From assembly GCA_034401135.1 (NCBI GenBank), contig JAWZSP010000002.1:744001-808000 (forward strand): a stretch of DNA of 64,000 nt. Direction: 5' to 3'. How positions within the stretch are numbered: position 1 is the stretch's first letter; every line of letters starts with the position of its first letter. The translations under genes and the position numbers were made by a program. Shown here piece by piece: positions 43,095 through 53,681 of this stretch. The notes below the pieces were generated by a model. The model was given only the letters and a program-made list of their open reading frames with translations. It was not told where the DNA came from and did no database searches. The DNA comes from Volutella citrinella (Eukaryota > Ascomycota > Sordariomycetes > Hypocreales > Nectriaceae).

Positions 43095-44639
43095 ATGGAT
43101 GCCTCATTCTCCTGGAGGCGGCTTGCCGTCACTTCTCTATTATTCTTTACCCCGGCTCTTGCTGCTGAGTCCAAGTCGACGCAGTTGAAGTCGTGTCTGA
43201 CGACCGCCGGCGTCAACAGCTTGATTGAGGGCGATGCCGACTTTGCTACCGAAAATGTGCAGTTCCAGAAGCGTCTAGGCACTCCCCAACCCGCGGCCAT
43301 TGCCTTCCCCAGCACCAGGGACCAGGTTGCGCTGTCTCTCGACTGTGCTCGCAAAGCCTCCGTCCCCGTGAGCGCTCTTGGACCGGCTCACTCGTTTCAG
43401 GCCTACGGATTCGGCAATCCGGGCAACTTGATCATCAGCATGCGTGCCTTTGATGCCGTCAGCTACGACGACAAGTCCGAGACTGTCACCTGGGAGGGCG
43501 GCAGCCACATCGGCCCCGTTCTCAAGCATCTGTGGGACACTGCCGGACGCCACGTTCCTCACGTCCGCTCCGGCCACGTCGGTGCCACCGGTGCTTCCAT
43601 GGGTGGTGGCTTTGGCTCGACCAGCCGTCTCTGGGGAACTGCCCTTGACAACCTGGTTGCTGCCGAGCTCATGCTGTACAACGGAACCATCGTCAAGACC
43701 AAGCTGGGAGACGACCTGTTCTGGGCCGTGCAGGGCGCCGGTGCCTCATACGGCATCGTGCTGTCACTGACCTCCAAAACCCACAAGCCCAAGTACCAGA
43801 ATGCCATCAACTTTACCCTGACGGTTGGCACGTCCAAGACGTTCAACGTCGATATTGCGGCGGGTGCCGTCATTGCCAGCCAGAAGTTCATCGAGCTGCC
43901 CAACACTGACGAGTTTGCTATCCGCTGGAGTCTCACTGCCTCTCCTACCACCGGCTCTTGTTACTTCTACGGCGACCCGGCCAAGTTTGACGAGCTCATC
44001 GCCCCCCTGCTGGAGAAGCTCAGGGCCGTCGACAAGGACGTGACCCTGCGCAAGAACGAGCAGAGCTTCTGGGACACCGAGGTCATCGTCACCGGCGCCG
44101 GCATCAACCAGCCCAACGGGGGAACCCTCGGATCTGGCCGTGCCTTCTTCATCCAGTCCTACGTCACCACCACTGACAAGCCCCTGACGCTGGAGCAGAC
44201 CAAGATTCTCCTCAACAGCACCGTCGTCAGCTTCAGTCGCACCGACATGACCAGGAGTGGCTTCTTCGACCTCTGGGGCGGCGTGTCCCGCGACGTCAAC
44301 GACGGGGACACCGCCTGGGCCCACGGCAAGAACCAGTGGCTGATTCGCTTCGACGGCACTGCCACAGACCCAAACAACTTCCCCGCGGACGGCACAAAGT
44401 ACCTCAAGAGCCTCACCAAGCCGTTCGAGAAGGCCCGCATCAAGTGCGGCGGCCAGCTCCGCGGGTTCCCCAACTATGCCGACACGGAGCTGTCCCTCAA
44501 GGAGCGCAGCTACATGCTGTACGGCCGTGAGAACTACGAGCGCCTGCAGAAGCTCAAGGTCAAGTATGACCCCAAGGCCTTGTTTAACAGCCACATTCAG
44601 TCAATTCCCTTGCCTAATGGCAAGCGTGAGCGCATTTGA
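43095..44639 (+). CDS. Secreted FAD-linked oxidase (PCMH/BBE type)
   Basis: Intron-free gene for 514 residues. A signal peptide (LAVTSLLFFTPALAAES) precedes a FAD-binding PCMH domain: SALGPAHSFQAYGFG, in which His99 is the expected covalent flavin ligand, and SGHVGATGASMGGGFGSTSR. In bicovalent enzymes the second motif holds a Cys; here a His-Val pair occupies the area, so only a single covalent bond is expected. The C-terminal berberine-bridge segment is intact (NYADTELSLKERSYMLYG, YDPKALFNSHIQSI). Relatives oxidise sugars, oligosaccharides or secondary metabolites, with release of hydrogen peroxide. The strongly C/G-ending codons suggest good expression. Substrate unknown. Confidence 0.92.
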   Translation: MDASFSWRRLAVTSLLFFTPALAAESKSTQLKSCLTTAGVNSLIEGDADFATENVQFQKRLGTPQPAAIAFPSTRDQVALSLDCARKASVPVSALGPAHSFQAYGFGNPGNLIISMRAFDAVSYDDKSETVTWEGGSHIGPVLKHLWDTAGRHVPHVRSGHVGATGASMGGGFGSTSRLWGTALDNLVAAELMLYNGTIVKTKLGDDLFWAVQGAGASYGIVLSLTSKTHKPKYQNAINFTLTVGTSKTFNVDIAAGAVIASQKFIELPNTDEFAIRWSLTASPTTGSCYFYGDPAKFDELIAPLLEKLRAVDKDVTLRKNEQSFWDTEVIVTGAGINQPNGGTLGSGRAFFIQSYVTTTDKPLTLEQTKILLNSTVVSFSRTDMTRSGFFDLWGGVSRDVNDGDTAWAHGKNQWLIRFDGTATDPNNFPADGTKYLKSLTKPFEKARIKCGGQLRGFPNYADTELSLKERSYMLYGRENYERLQKLKVKYDPKALFNSHIQSIPLPNGKRERI

Positions 44640-46419
44640 AGCGAAGCTCATCTATCCTTGACTCTTTCTACTTTGTCATGATGTAAATATTAGATGTAAA
44701 TACTTTTATCAGTGTATGAAAATGATATCCGTTGTATGAGTATAAAAGGTTGGGACTCGATTGCAATTTTCGCCAGTGAAACTGTCCTAATTCACTAGCT
44801 AGCCGTTCGCATGGCTGCTGTCCGTTAAATAAACGAGATGGAAGTCATGTTAGTAAGCTGGGAATGTGTAACCCATGATATGGGCCATTGCAGATATACA
44901 CGACTACGTTTAACATGCGCGCCATCTCAAGCTACAAGGTGTCCATATAAAAGTTGCCAGTACAGGGGATTTTAAATGATGGTGATACAATATGACAACT
45001 AGATGAAATATCTACTTATAAGAAGACGCACAATCCTCAAAGCACAACAGCCATGTGAGACGCTTATACGGCGTGGTCATTGTTGGCGGCCAACAGCAAC
45101 TCATAGTAAGAACTAAGAACTCCGGTTCCAGAGAGGCATCTGCAGAATAACAAAGCTGAGTCGAGAATAATGGAAACGTTGACGTCGACATCACATATGT
45201 TGTCACACCATCGCCTGGATACTATCCTGGATTCCTTGTGTGGATTCCATGACTGCCAGGTACTAGGCCTACACAGTTGTCTTCAACGGCATCAACTACC
45301 CAACCTGCGTGTTGCCGGCTGAATCAATGGTCTCCTGCTGGTCCCGAACCATGAGTTTATCATCGAGTAAAATACATTCGTGGTCATTGGTTGTCGTTCG
45401 ATTTCGGCGCGCATACATCGTGTGCCTGAGGTGTCAGCTGAGAAGCACTGACTCTGGCTTGGCTGCTATTTGTAAGTTGATGTAAAACTCAAACTTCCTC
45501 GCGGCACTGATTATGCCCCCGAGCTTCAGATCGGCTGTCTGGCATGACGCCGGACGGCAACCGCAGCATCCTCGTCCTCCAACTGCCATCAGATCTGACT
45601 CAACACCCGGGAATGCGCTCCCAGATATAGACAGAAGATATGAAGCCTGGCGAAGTGCAGTGATTCGTCATTCCCGGGCTTTCCGATGTGGAAACAGTCA
45701 AGATATCTCAGGACTGCAAATACGTCGTCTTCCGTGGGCTGCACTCGTTGGATGACAGCGTCAGGCAGGACGAGTGGTTGCACATCATGGAGCTGGAGAC
45801 GAAGCAGATGGCCGCCGTTGTTGGCAAAGCAAGAGTCAATTGTGTAGCATTTAATCCTGGGATAGAGATGGGTAATTATGTGCATACTTTGGTGCACGAC
45901 CATCACGTTGACATCCACGACGTGCACGAAAACGAAAGAACGAGTAGGTCGTAGAACATCGATGCCTAGGAAGCAATAGATAGATACAGGACCAAATACA
46001 AAATGAAGATAATAATGATCAAGCCGCGGGTCGGCACTGTGAAGTGCTCTTTCCAGTGGTTGAGGGCCCAGCAAGATGTCTCGCCGTGTGCAGTTCCACC
46101 CCGCACTGTGTGCACACAAACCTCCCGATCGTGAGACAACGAATCCCCGTCGCCTGCCTGGACTCGCCACACAGTCATCCCCGACCGCGACGCATCGCAC
46201 ACGGCATGGCTTTGAATCGGTGCATCTAACAACTCAAGCGCCTGTGCCGGTGTCCTAGGTCTACGTCAGACATCCCTCAACCCCGAGCGAAGCGTGGAGC
46301 GCCGCTCAAGAAGGTCCACGCGATGAGGCCCTTTCTGACATGCGCCGTCGCGAGCATCCAGTACCTCCTCCACCCCCAGAAGCTAGTAGGCCACCTGCGC
46401 ACTCGATTCTAGAACCTGG
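44640..46419. other. Long spacer with a decayed ORF
   Basis: A 1.8-kb gap. The left 600 bp are AT-rich and empty. A frame with two stops at 45544-45954 is listed separately as a possible pseudogene. A reading frame from an ATG at 46321 (MRPFLTCAVASIQYLL start) may be the lost 5' part of the next gene. Confidence 0.45.
45544..45954 (+). pseudogene. Possible decayed protein-coding fragment
   Basis: One frame reads MTPDGNRSILVLQLPSDL, then after two in-frame stops continues FVIPGLSDVETVKISQDC and KYVVFRGLHSLDDSVRQDEW. Composition is protein-like over about 135 codons. An intact 88-codon ORF covers the last two thirds (45688-45954). I do not recognise the family. It could also be non-coding. Confidence 0.3.
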
Positions 46420-48582
46420 ATGCTGATTGAATGGCAGGGCTCTATCCAAGAAACCATCAATCCCGATGTCGTCATCCCAGTGACGCTGCTCACCACGGAT
46501 GACATCTTTGGCGATGTAGACGCCGTGCTCCAGGCCATGGACGCCTACGACGACGTCTTCACGCCGGATTTTGGCCAAATACTGATTGAGAAGCCGGGAG
46601 GTAACAGAAGCGTAGAGGTTGCGACGTGGGTTGCGGCCAATCCGCACCGCCAGCTCTACCACCTCAGCGACCTGGTGGCCCTCGACGAGGAGATGGCTGA
46701 ACTCCCCTCTGGCCCTTATTTTCTCCACGGGCCAAACCTCCACCAAGCATGGAGGCTTTACGAAGACAATCTCGAGGCCTTTACTCAGGGCGTTATCCCC
46801 GAAGATCTGGTGAAGCAAGACAGGTGCGTCTTCGCCCATGCACGCTTAGCGATTCAGGCCGATGCTCACTCTACCTAGTTTCCAGCCAATTGGCCCATTA
46901 TCCGCAAACAGCATATTCAAGACAATCCCTGTTCCATCCCGCTTCTACAGCAACCTCGCCCGTGGAAAGCCATTGTCGGGCATGCGCATCTCCGTCCCTG
47001 ACACCATGGCTCTCAAAGGCACGCACACGACCTTCTCCAGCCGGGCGTGGATGGCGCTCTACCCAGACCCCGACGACACCACCGCCGCATACGCCCGCCA
47101 ACTCATGGACCTCGGCGCCGTCGTCGTGGGCAAAACAAAGGTGGCCCAGCTCGGCACCGGGCACAAATGGGTCGACGTGCAGATGCCATGGACGGCCCGC
47201 GGCGACGGCTACCTGCAGCTGCAGGGAAACGCGGCTGGTGCGGCGGCAGCGCTGATGGGATACGAGTGGATGCGGAGTGGCCTTCACACCGGCAGTCGCT
47301 TCTCGGCGGACGGGCTGAACGCAGAGCCCGCGCCCGGGCTGTCTGGGCTTGAGGGCCTGTACTCATTCACGCCGTCGCCAGGTAGGGCGGCTTCGGACAA
47401 CGTCAAGATCACTTCGAAGTGAGGAATCGTTCACTGTTGCTTTCGGGCGCTAGCGCTGACAATGGCAGATATGATCGTATCCATCTTCATAGCCGCAACC
47501 TTGGCGACCTGTCCAAGCTGGCCCAGACACTCGGCCCAGACAAAAAGAAGACGGCGTTCAACAAGATTCTGTTCCCCATCGATCTCTTCGACTTTGCCCA
47601 CGACCAGGAAAAGGAAATCCTCGAAAGGCTGCTGCACGCGCTCCAGGATTCGCTCAACATTGAGGTCAAAAAGGTCAGCATGATGCACGAGTGGGAGCGC
47701 GACCCTCCCCCCGAGGCCGGGCACGAAAACTACTATAGCTTCATGGAGACTGTTCGTAAAGCCCCCGGGTTCTGTATCAGCTTCTGTTTCTGACCGCCTA
47801 GATGCCCTTCTACTCCTGGGCCTACGAGTTTGTGCATGGGTTTGATGAGTTTGGCCAACAGTACCGCGACAAGTTCAATCACCCACCATATATCGAGGAG
47901 CAGTGGCTTTGGTGAGATGGCTCACTGCACATCGTGCCGCCGCTCGAATACTGACTGTGCCCTCAGGAACCATGTGCTGAGGGATGAAGAGTCCAAGGAA
48001 CAGTACGACGAAGGCGTACGCCGCGTCGCGGCATTTACGAGGTGGTTTGACAAGAAAGTCATGCTGACGGGCGGCGAGGAGACAGCCGACGCGGACACCA
48101 TCATCATTACACCATGTGGCTGGCAGACCGTGGAATATCGCATCTTCAATCGCGGGTACGCTTGACTCCCGTGATATTTTGTCCATCAATTTAACACCAC
48201 ACAGATCTCATGTCCCCAGATCCGGGATCTCAGCAGACAACCTAGGGCCTCTGCTACGCCTCCCAACACTCACCATCCCCTGTAAGTAGTGTCAGCATCC
48301 ATGGCTGACAGCCTCTAATCCAAACCAGTTGCCCAAATCAAGTACGATTCGCGATTCTACGAGCGCGAGGAGCTCCGCCCAGTTTCGATCTGTGTGATGA
48401 GCGCCCGGGGGACCGACGTGGGGCTGGTCAGCTTCGTCAAGGAGGCCTTGGAGAAGATCCAGTGGCCGACAGATGTCGAGCCCGGACGGTTCGCGTTTTC
48501 GCCGGCTGAGCACCCTGGGGTTGTCAGCCCACACACCACAGGAGGGCAAGCTCCAGAGATTCTCATGTTCAACCAAGTATAG
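46420..48582 (+). CDS. Amidase-family protein lacking catalytic residues
   Basis: Seven exons (46420-46823, 46879-47418, 47469-47751, 47802-47911, 47967-48155, 48205-48281, 48329-48582), all in phase, 618 residues. It follows fungal amidase-signature proteins of the type often annotated as scytalone-dehydratase-like Arp1: LPSGPYFLHGPNLHQAWRLY, TIPVPSRFYSN, LMDLGAVVVGKTK, LLRLPTLTIPFAQI. Family members have the catalytic Lys in a G-V-K-D box; here it reads RISVPDTMALKG, with Pro at the Lys position. The Ser-rich loop and the G-T-D-T-G-G-S-I-R strand are replaced by GNAAGAAAALMG and GLHTGSRF. The exons nevertheless stay open, so it is probably a non-catalytic relative or a young pseudogene. The true start is uncertain: similar sequence (ASIQYLLHPQKLVG) lies just upstream in another frame at about 46321-46400. 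Confidence 0.65.
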
Positions 48583-48728
48583 TTTTTTCCGTGCTACCGC
48601 AGCAGATGCCATGGGTCAAGAAAAAGATGTGAACAATACAGTATGGTCTATAGATGAGTGGGTATCCTATTCTTGCTGCGCCCTCATTTTACGCAGGAAA
48701 TATAAATACATAATGGTACATTCTATCG

Positions 48729-50839
48729 TCACCACTGGCGCTTTATCCGCCACGGCTTGCTCAACAGCCTCCCCTTGCGCTGGCCACGTCGCAACGGTCG
48801 ATACCGCACGAGTGGCTGCTTCCCCTCCCTCCTCGGACGATGGCCCAGCAGCGACTTGTCCACCCTCTTGTACCGGACCTCGTACCGCACCCATCGCTCC
48901 AGGCCGGGAACATGGATCCCAAGCGTCGGCAGGGCCAGCATGGTGCGGGACACGGCGACCTTCTGCGAGAAGTGGTCCCGCTCCCGCTCCACGCCAAACA
49001 GCGCCGGCAGGGTGTAGCGGACCTTTCCGGGCGCAAACTGCTTGAGCAGCAGCTCCAGCTTGGCGCGGCGCAGCGGCGTGAGGGCCTTGCGGAAGCCCTT
49101 GGCGTCCTCGGGCCGGAAGGGCGCGACGTGGAACAGGGAGCGGTTGTTGTAGCCGACGCGGATCCAGAAGCGCCCGTCAAACATCTTAGCCTTCTTCCAG
49201 CCGAAGCGAGAGGGGTGAGCCGATTCCTCCAGCAGATGGTCACCCGAGAGGCGCAGGCGCGGGTCAAAGGCACCGCCGAGCTTGGTGGTGGGAAGGGGCT
49301 GGTTCGAAGGGTATGGAGTCCGTGAGAGGAGCCATTGCTGGCCGGACGGGCCCGGTGGGAGAGGATCTAGTAGGACGCCAGAAATGGCAAACGCCTTTGG
49401 TGGGCCCGTTTCCTTGACGGGGGCCAGGTCGGGGAACAACCGATGGACGGTGTTCTCGAGGTTAGCGAGGGGAGGGAGATGGCGCTCAGGGCTCACAAAG
49501 TCAATCAACTTTCGGACGGCAATGGCCATGATCCGTCGGCGCTGAGCCTTGCGCAGCTCGTTGTTGGGGTCTTTGGAACGTCTCCTCCCCTTGCTCGTCC
49601 GAAGAAGGTTTGGTATTCGGATGCGCAAGGTCCCAGCATTTGGGTCAAACTCTTGTATAATGGCCTCTCGCACAAGATATCGGTGGGCCTCGTCCTCGTC
49701 CATCTTGATGCTTCGCTTCGCTCGCTTGGCCAATGCCAGGATCGCCGGCTTCTGCAGAGCCTTGGGGAGCTCGTGGTTGCGGACCATGTACCGGATCGCG
49801 TTGCGGGTGGTCAACGTCGGGTCCTTGTTGGTCTGGTCCTCGACCCAAGGGATGTTGTTGGCCTCGCAAGTGGCGATGAGCCGGTCCTTGTCAAACTCGA
49901 GGAGCGGGCGGTAGATGTCGACTCCACCATCCTCCGTGTCCAACGGCCTCAGATAGGAGGGCGAAGATTTGACAATGGGGAAATGGGGGTATCGGTTGGC
50001 GAGGTCTAATGGGTATTGTTGGGGATAGTTCAATCGGTCGGGGTTCCGCTTGTCCTCGTCTCGGAAGCTGTTGCGCAGGAGCTTCATTTCTCGCGCGGCC
50101 GGGCGGAAGCTGAGATAGGGTTGGTTTCGCAGCTGGTCATCGACTAGACCGCTCTTGTAGACGCCGTGGATGTCGTAGCATTCGGGGATGGAGTTTGCGC
50201 CGCGGATGCCTTGCAGGCCACGGTAGCCATGGCCGGCAAGCAGTCGCATCAGAACCGTCTCGTACTGATCGTCTCGGTGGTGGGCGAAGAAGAGGCTCGT
50301 GGCGCCCAGGAAGGCACAGGTTTTCCCCAGGGCGCGGTATCGATACATGCGGGCCAAGCCCTCGAGGTTGGGGAGCTGGCGCGGGTCGAGTCCAGCTTTG
50401 CGCTCGGCACGCCAGGTGATGGGCGTGACGCCAGCCTTGAGGCCAAACTTGCGAAGCTCCTTGACGACCCAGGCTGCCTCCTCGGCGCTTCCGTCGCGCA
50501 GCTGGTGGTCGATGACGGTCGCGAAGGCGCCGTAGGCGGGGTTGTCGGCAATCTTGAGGCCTCGAAAGGTGCGGATCATCTTCTGGAGGAGGAAGGCCAT
50601 GGCCATGGAGTCGACGCCACCACTGACGGCCATGACTTTCGGATGGACGGTTAGCTCGGGATGGAGCAAAGAGACTGGAGAATGTCCCAAGTCAAAGAGT
50701 GCCACACACCTATGCGCTGAGCCTTGCCCGACCGCGCCATGGGGAACCGCGGGCGGCATGTTGCCTGGACGGCGTCCCTGAACTCGGCGACGGCAATCGG
50801 CCGGGAGACATGATTGTAGACGCGGGTGGCCGTACTCAT
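48729..50839 (-). CDS. tRNA(Ile)-lysidine synthetase (TilS/MesJ type)
   Basis: Exons 50710-50839 and 48729-50635 encode 678 residues. The ATP-PPi motif is SGGVDS (residues 48-53), followed by the N-type ATPase features FATVIDHQLRDGSAEEA, LFFAHHRDDQYETVLMRLLAGHGYRGLQGI and YRPLLEFDKDRL, all typical of TilS. The enzyme places lysidine on the wobble C34 of tRNA-Ile(CAU), a bacterial and organellar modification, so the fungal nuclear copy should act in mitochondria. The frame stays open upstream to an ATG at 51052, whose extension (MLPRRNLVLWWGTCAVA) could serve as a targeting sequence. It is longer than bacterial TilS by about 230 residues, mostly C-terminal and basic (RKGRLLSKPWRIKRQW). Divergent from the hydrolase gene. 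Confidence 0.9.
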
Positions 50840-51501
50840 CCCATCATTTGTCGGAGGGGGGTGGAATGCCACGATTGGCCATGCAGGAGGGAACGGTGGC
50901 GAGCGACGGTTTGGTGTTGTGGTGTGGAAGTGTCGCGGATGGGGAAAAAAGTTGAGCAATGACGATGTTGGGTGCCAGGGAGGGTGCAGTGACGGTACTG
51001 CTGCTACAGCACATGTGCCCCACCAAAGCACCAGATTCCGCCTCGGCAGCAACAGCCAGGACCAGTCACCATGAACAAACAGACTCTCAGAAAGCCGCGC
51101 GTCTGTGGTAGTTATCGTATTCTTGAATAAAGCTCTTCCTACGATTAACAGTAGTGGCTTATTGCACCACCAGGTGCATTAGCTTCAGCACTACCATTTA
51201 TATGCAGGGTAGTGATTGCAAATGATGGCGATAGCTTTTGCTAGAGGTCACAAAATTGATGCTGTGGCAGAGTTAAGGTGCTCATTGAGAAGAAATGGTA
51301 GTTCGGTGCTACTGGCTCAAACACGACGGAGATTGAGCGCGTTGTGATGCCCGTTTGGAGCTAGTTGGCGATCAATCTATCCAAAGGCTCTGGAAGCCTC
51401 AATTCCAAGACATCAACCTTGGCATCGAACAATTCTCCTCCTCCTCCTCCTCCTCCTCTCCCGCATAACCAGACAGTCTACAAGTCCTACAACAACCCAC
51501 C
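50840..51501. promoter_or_regulatory. Divergent spacer TilS / alpha/beta hydrolase
   Basis: 660 bp between the two start codons. It includes a TCC microsatellite at 51436-51459 in the likely 5' UTR of the hydrolase. If TilS starts at 51052 its leader occupies part of the gap. Confidence 0.45.
51436..51459 (+). repeat. TCC trinucleotide microsatellite
   Basis: About eight tandem TCC units directly upstream of the hydrolase ATG, in the expected 5' UTR. Confidence 0.8.
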
Positions 51502-52527
51502 ATGGAACCACCATTGCTATGGAAACTCGCGCGATGCTATCGCAAACCTATTCCCTCTTATTCCACATTTCTTCGGCGGTCGTTTGTCACGTCTCGAGCC
51601 TCGAGACACGACGCGCCAACCCTCACATCGAGGGCGACAGGGCACAAGTTGGAGCTTTCGTCGGGGCGCACACTGGGCTACCACTCCTCTGGAGATCCCA
51701 ACGGTGTGCCCGTGCTGTATTTCCACGGCCATCCCGACTCTGGTATCCAAATCACCGGACATCTCGAGTCGAGCATCGGCCGCAGGCTGGGTGTGCGCTG
51801 GATAGGCCCGGATCGCCCCGGGATCGGCCTTTCATCATCCTACCCTGACCAGGCCGTCCTGGACTACCCCGCCGACATCCAGGCCCTGGTCGATCATCTG
51901 CATATTCAACGATACTACATTCTTGGGACCAGCGGCGGCACTGGCTTCACTCTGGCTTGTGCGCAACATCTCCCCAGACACCACCTGGCTGGCGTGGGCA
52001 TTTGCGCCGGAGTTGGTCCTGTCGAGGCGGGATGGGATGGGCTGAGCGAAGAAACTAAGAAAGGCCTGAACGCCTGGAAAGAATACCCCAACGAGTTGGA
52101 GGAGTACTTCACGAACGAGTACGTGCCTTTGGCTCAGAGGGAGGATGCTAGTGCGCTTCGACAACGTCTCAGAAGCGACTTCGCATCCTGGTTTACCGGC
52201 GCAGATAGAGACACTCTCCTACAGGGGGACGCTGTGGAATCAACAGTCAAGGTCTGGCGACAAGTGTTTGCCCAAGGAGCCGAGGCACAGAGGCGTGGCG
52301 TTGAGTTCAATCTCAGGCCATGGGGTTTTGCTGTCGAGGATGTCGAGTATCCTGGCATCAAGCTGTGGTACGGCGAGCTGGATGTCAATACCTCGCCGCA
52401 GATGGGACGCTACATGGCCGGCAAATTAACTGATTCGACATACAAAGAGTATAAAGGCGAGAGCCATTTCACGATATGGCGAGCTGACATTCTTGAAGAG
52501 ATGCTTGCGGATTTGCTGGGTCGATAG
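51502..52527 (+). CDS. Alpha/beta hydrolase, possibly mitochondrial
   Basis: Intron-free gene, 341 residues. The fold's landmarks are present: the oxyanion strand VLYFHGHPDSG, the nucleophile elbow GTSGGTG with Ser144, the acid in YGELDVNT and the base in GESHFT. The first 45 residues are rich in Arg and Ser and almost free of acidic residues (LARCYRKPIPSYSTFLRRSFVTSR, in pieces), as in mitochondrial presequences. HGHPDSG in place of the usual HGFP or HGxG is common in a fungal subgroup of unknown substrate. It is divergent from TilS, another likely mitochondrial protein. Confidence 0.88.
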   Translation: MEPPLLWKLARCYRKPIPSYSTFLRRSFVTSRASRHDAPTLTSRATGHKLELSSGRTLGYHSSGDPNGVPVLYFHGHPDSGIQITGHLESSIGRRLGVRWIGPDRPGIGLSSSYPDQAVLDYPADIQALVDHLHIQRYYILGTSGGTGFTLACAQHLPRHHLAGVGICAGVGPVEAGWDGLSEETKKGLNAWKEYPNELEEYFTNEYVPLAQREDASALRQRLRSDFASWFTGADRDTLLQGDAVESTVKVWRQVFAQGAEAQRRGVEFNLRPWGFAVEDVEYPGIKLWYGELDVNTSPQMGRYMAGKLTDSTYKEYKGESHFTIWRADILEEMLADLLGR

Positions 52528-52754
52528 ACTTTCCACGCCTGGTGAGTAGGTGGTTCGGAGAACTTGCGATTAATCACCACTTTTCCAGAAATGAAGACTG
52601 GTTTTCACTGTCCGACTTAAAACTTTGTGAAGTGTAGGCGTGAGACTCAGTGAAGCGGCTTCATTGCCGCCTTCTCGACTACTACTTATTGCAAGCCAGG
52701 GACAACGCATCAGCCGCAGTCCTAGAACTTAATGCACAACAAGGAACTTCCAAC

Positions 52755-53681
52755 ATGAATGAAATGCATTTGATCAACTTTGTTGTCTTTTATTTCGCTG
52801 CCATATGGGCTGCGGCCGCCTACGCCGTTGTTGATCATATACGCAACCCTCAGCCAAGAGCTACCACAGACAGCGACACTCTCAATGTGAGATCCGAGCC
52901 TCAATGTGGGCTGCCAAAGGATCTTTCTCAATGCGGCATCCGAGGATATGTTATAAAAGAATTTGCATACTATCGTATCAGCAAAGCTCCTGCAAAGAAC
53001 CTCGAGGAATGCCTTTGCAGATGCAAGAAGCATGGAAGGTGTGCCAGCGTCAGCTTCACCGAAAAGGAAGAGCCTTCCATGTGCGAGCTGTACTTCGGGA
53101 CAACTACCCAACTGGGCTTGAGGCGTGATCAAAGGTCTTCCTGGGATTACTACGACGCGGGGTGTCTCCATCTTCCCAAAACCAAGGACTGCGCTTTGAC
53201 TGGCGTATCGCACCCATACCTTTTACCCAAGGTGTACATGGAGACAATCAACACCACGTCGCTCCTCAAGTGCATCGACGCATGCGACAAGAAAAACTGC
53301 GGAGTGCTCGCCCTGAACACGATCGCGGGCAAGTGCCAGTTGGCACGGGGGACAAGGTCGCAACTGGGATTCCTACCCATGTACAACTCGCCCTGGACAT
53401 ACTATGAATTGGGTTGCGTCCATTCTTCGCCTTGGTATGGGTGCGGAACGGCGGGACACTATCATGAGGATACTCGCCACATGAAGAGCTCTGCTGTGAA
53501 AACGACCTCGGAATGTCGTGAACTCTGCAAAAAGGGGAAGGACTGCGCGACATTTGCCTTTAACCACGCCGAGGGCCTCTGTAGGCGGTGGAAGGGCACG
53601 TATCATGACAACAAGTTTCTATATGATCCTGCATCGCCATGGGTCGTGTATGGAATGAAGTGCTCGGATCGTGCTTCATGA
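52755..53681 (+). CDS. Secreted protein with three PAN/apple-like repeats
   Basis: Intron-free, 308 residues; the ATG at 52755 was chosen because it opens a clear signal peptide (HLINFVVFYFAAIWAAAAYA). Three Cys-rich units follow. Unit 1 runs from CGLPKDLSQCGIRGYV to SSWDYYDAGC, unit 2 from CALTGVSHPYLLPKVY to SPWTYYELGC, and unit 3 from CGTAGHYHEDTRHM to SPWVVYGMKC. Each has the core (E/K)C-x3-C, C-x-(S/L/F) strand and a W-x-x-Y-x3-C end, the layout of PAN/apple modules. It is clearly related to the protein at 55.9 kb, with the same number and order of repeats. Role unknown; extracellular binding is inferred. Confidence 0.75.
   Translation: MNEMHLINFVVFYFAAIWAAAAYAVVDHIRNPQPRATTDSDTLNVRSEPQCGLPKDLSQCGIRGYVIKEFAYYRISKAPAKNLEECLCRCKKHGRCASVSFTEKEEPSMCELYFGTTTQLGLRRDQRSSWDYYDAGCLHLPKTKDCALTGVSHPYLLPKVYMETINTTSLLKCIDACDKKNCGVLALNTIAGKCQLARGTRSQLGFLPMYNSPWTYYELGCVHSSPWYGCGTAGHYHEDTRHMKSSAVKTTSECRELCKKGKDCATFAFNHAEGLCRRWKGTYHDNKFLYDPASPWVVYGMKCSDRAS

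Noticed and set aside
43764..44594. 276-codon frame opposite the FAD oxidase
   Set aside because: Shadow frame with Val/Gly/Glu-rich composition and no domain.
52650..52754. Upstream ATG of the PAN-like gene adding 35 residues
   Set aside because: It would bury the signal peptide; the ATG at 52755 gives normal secretion.
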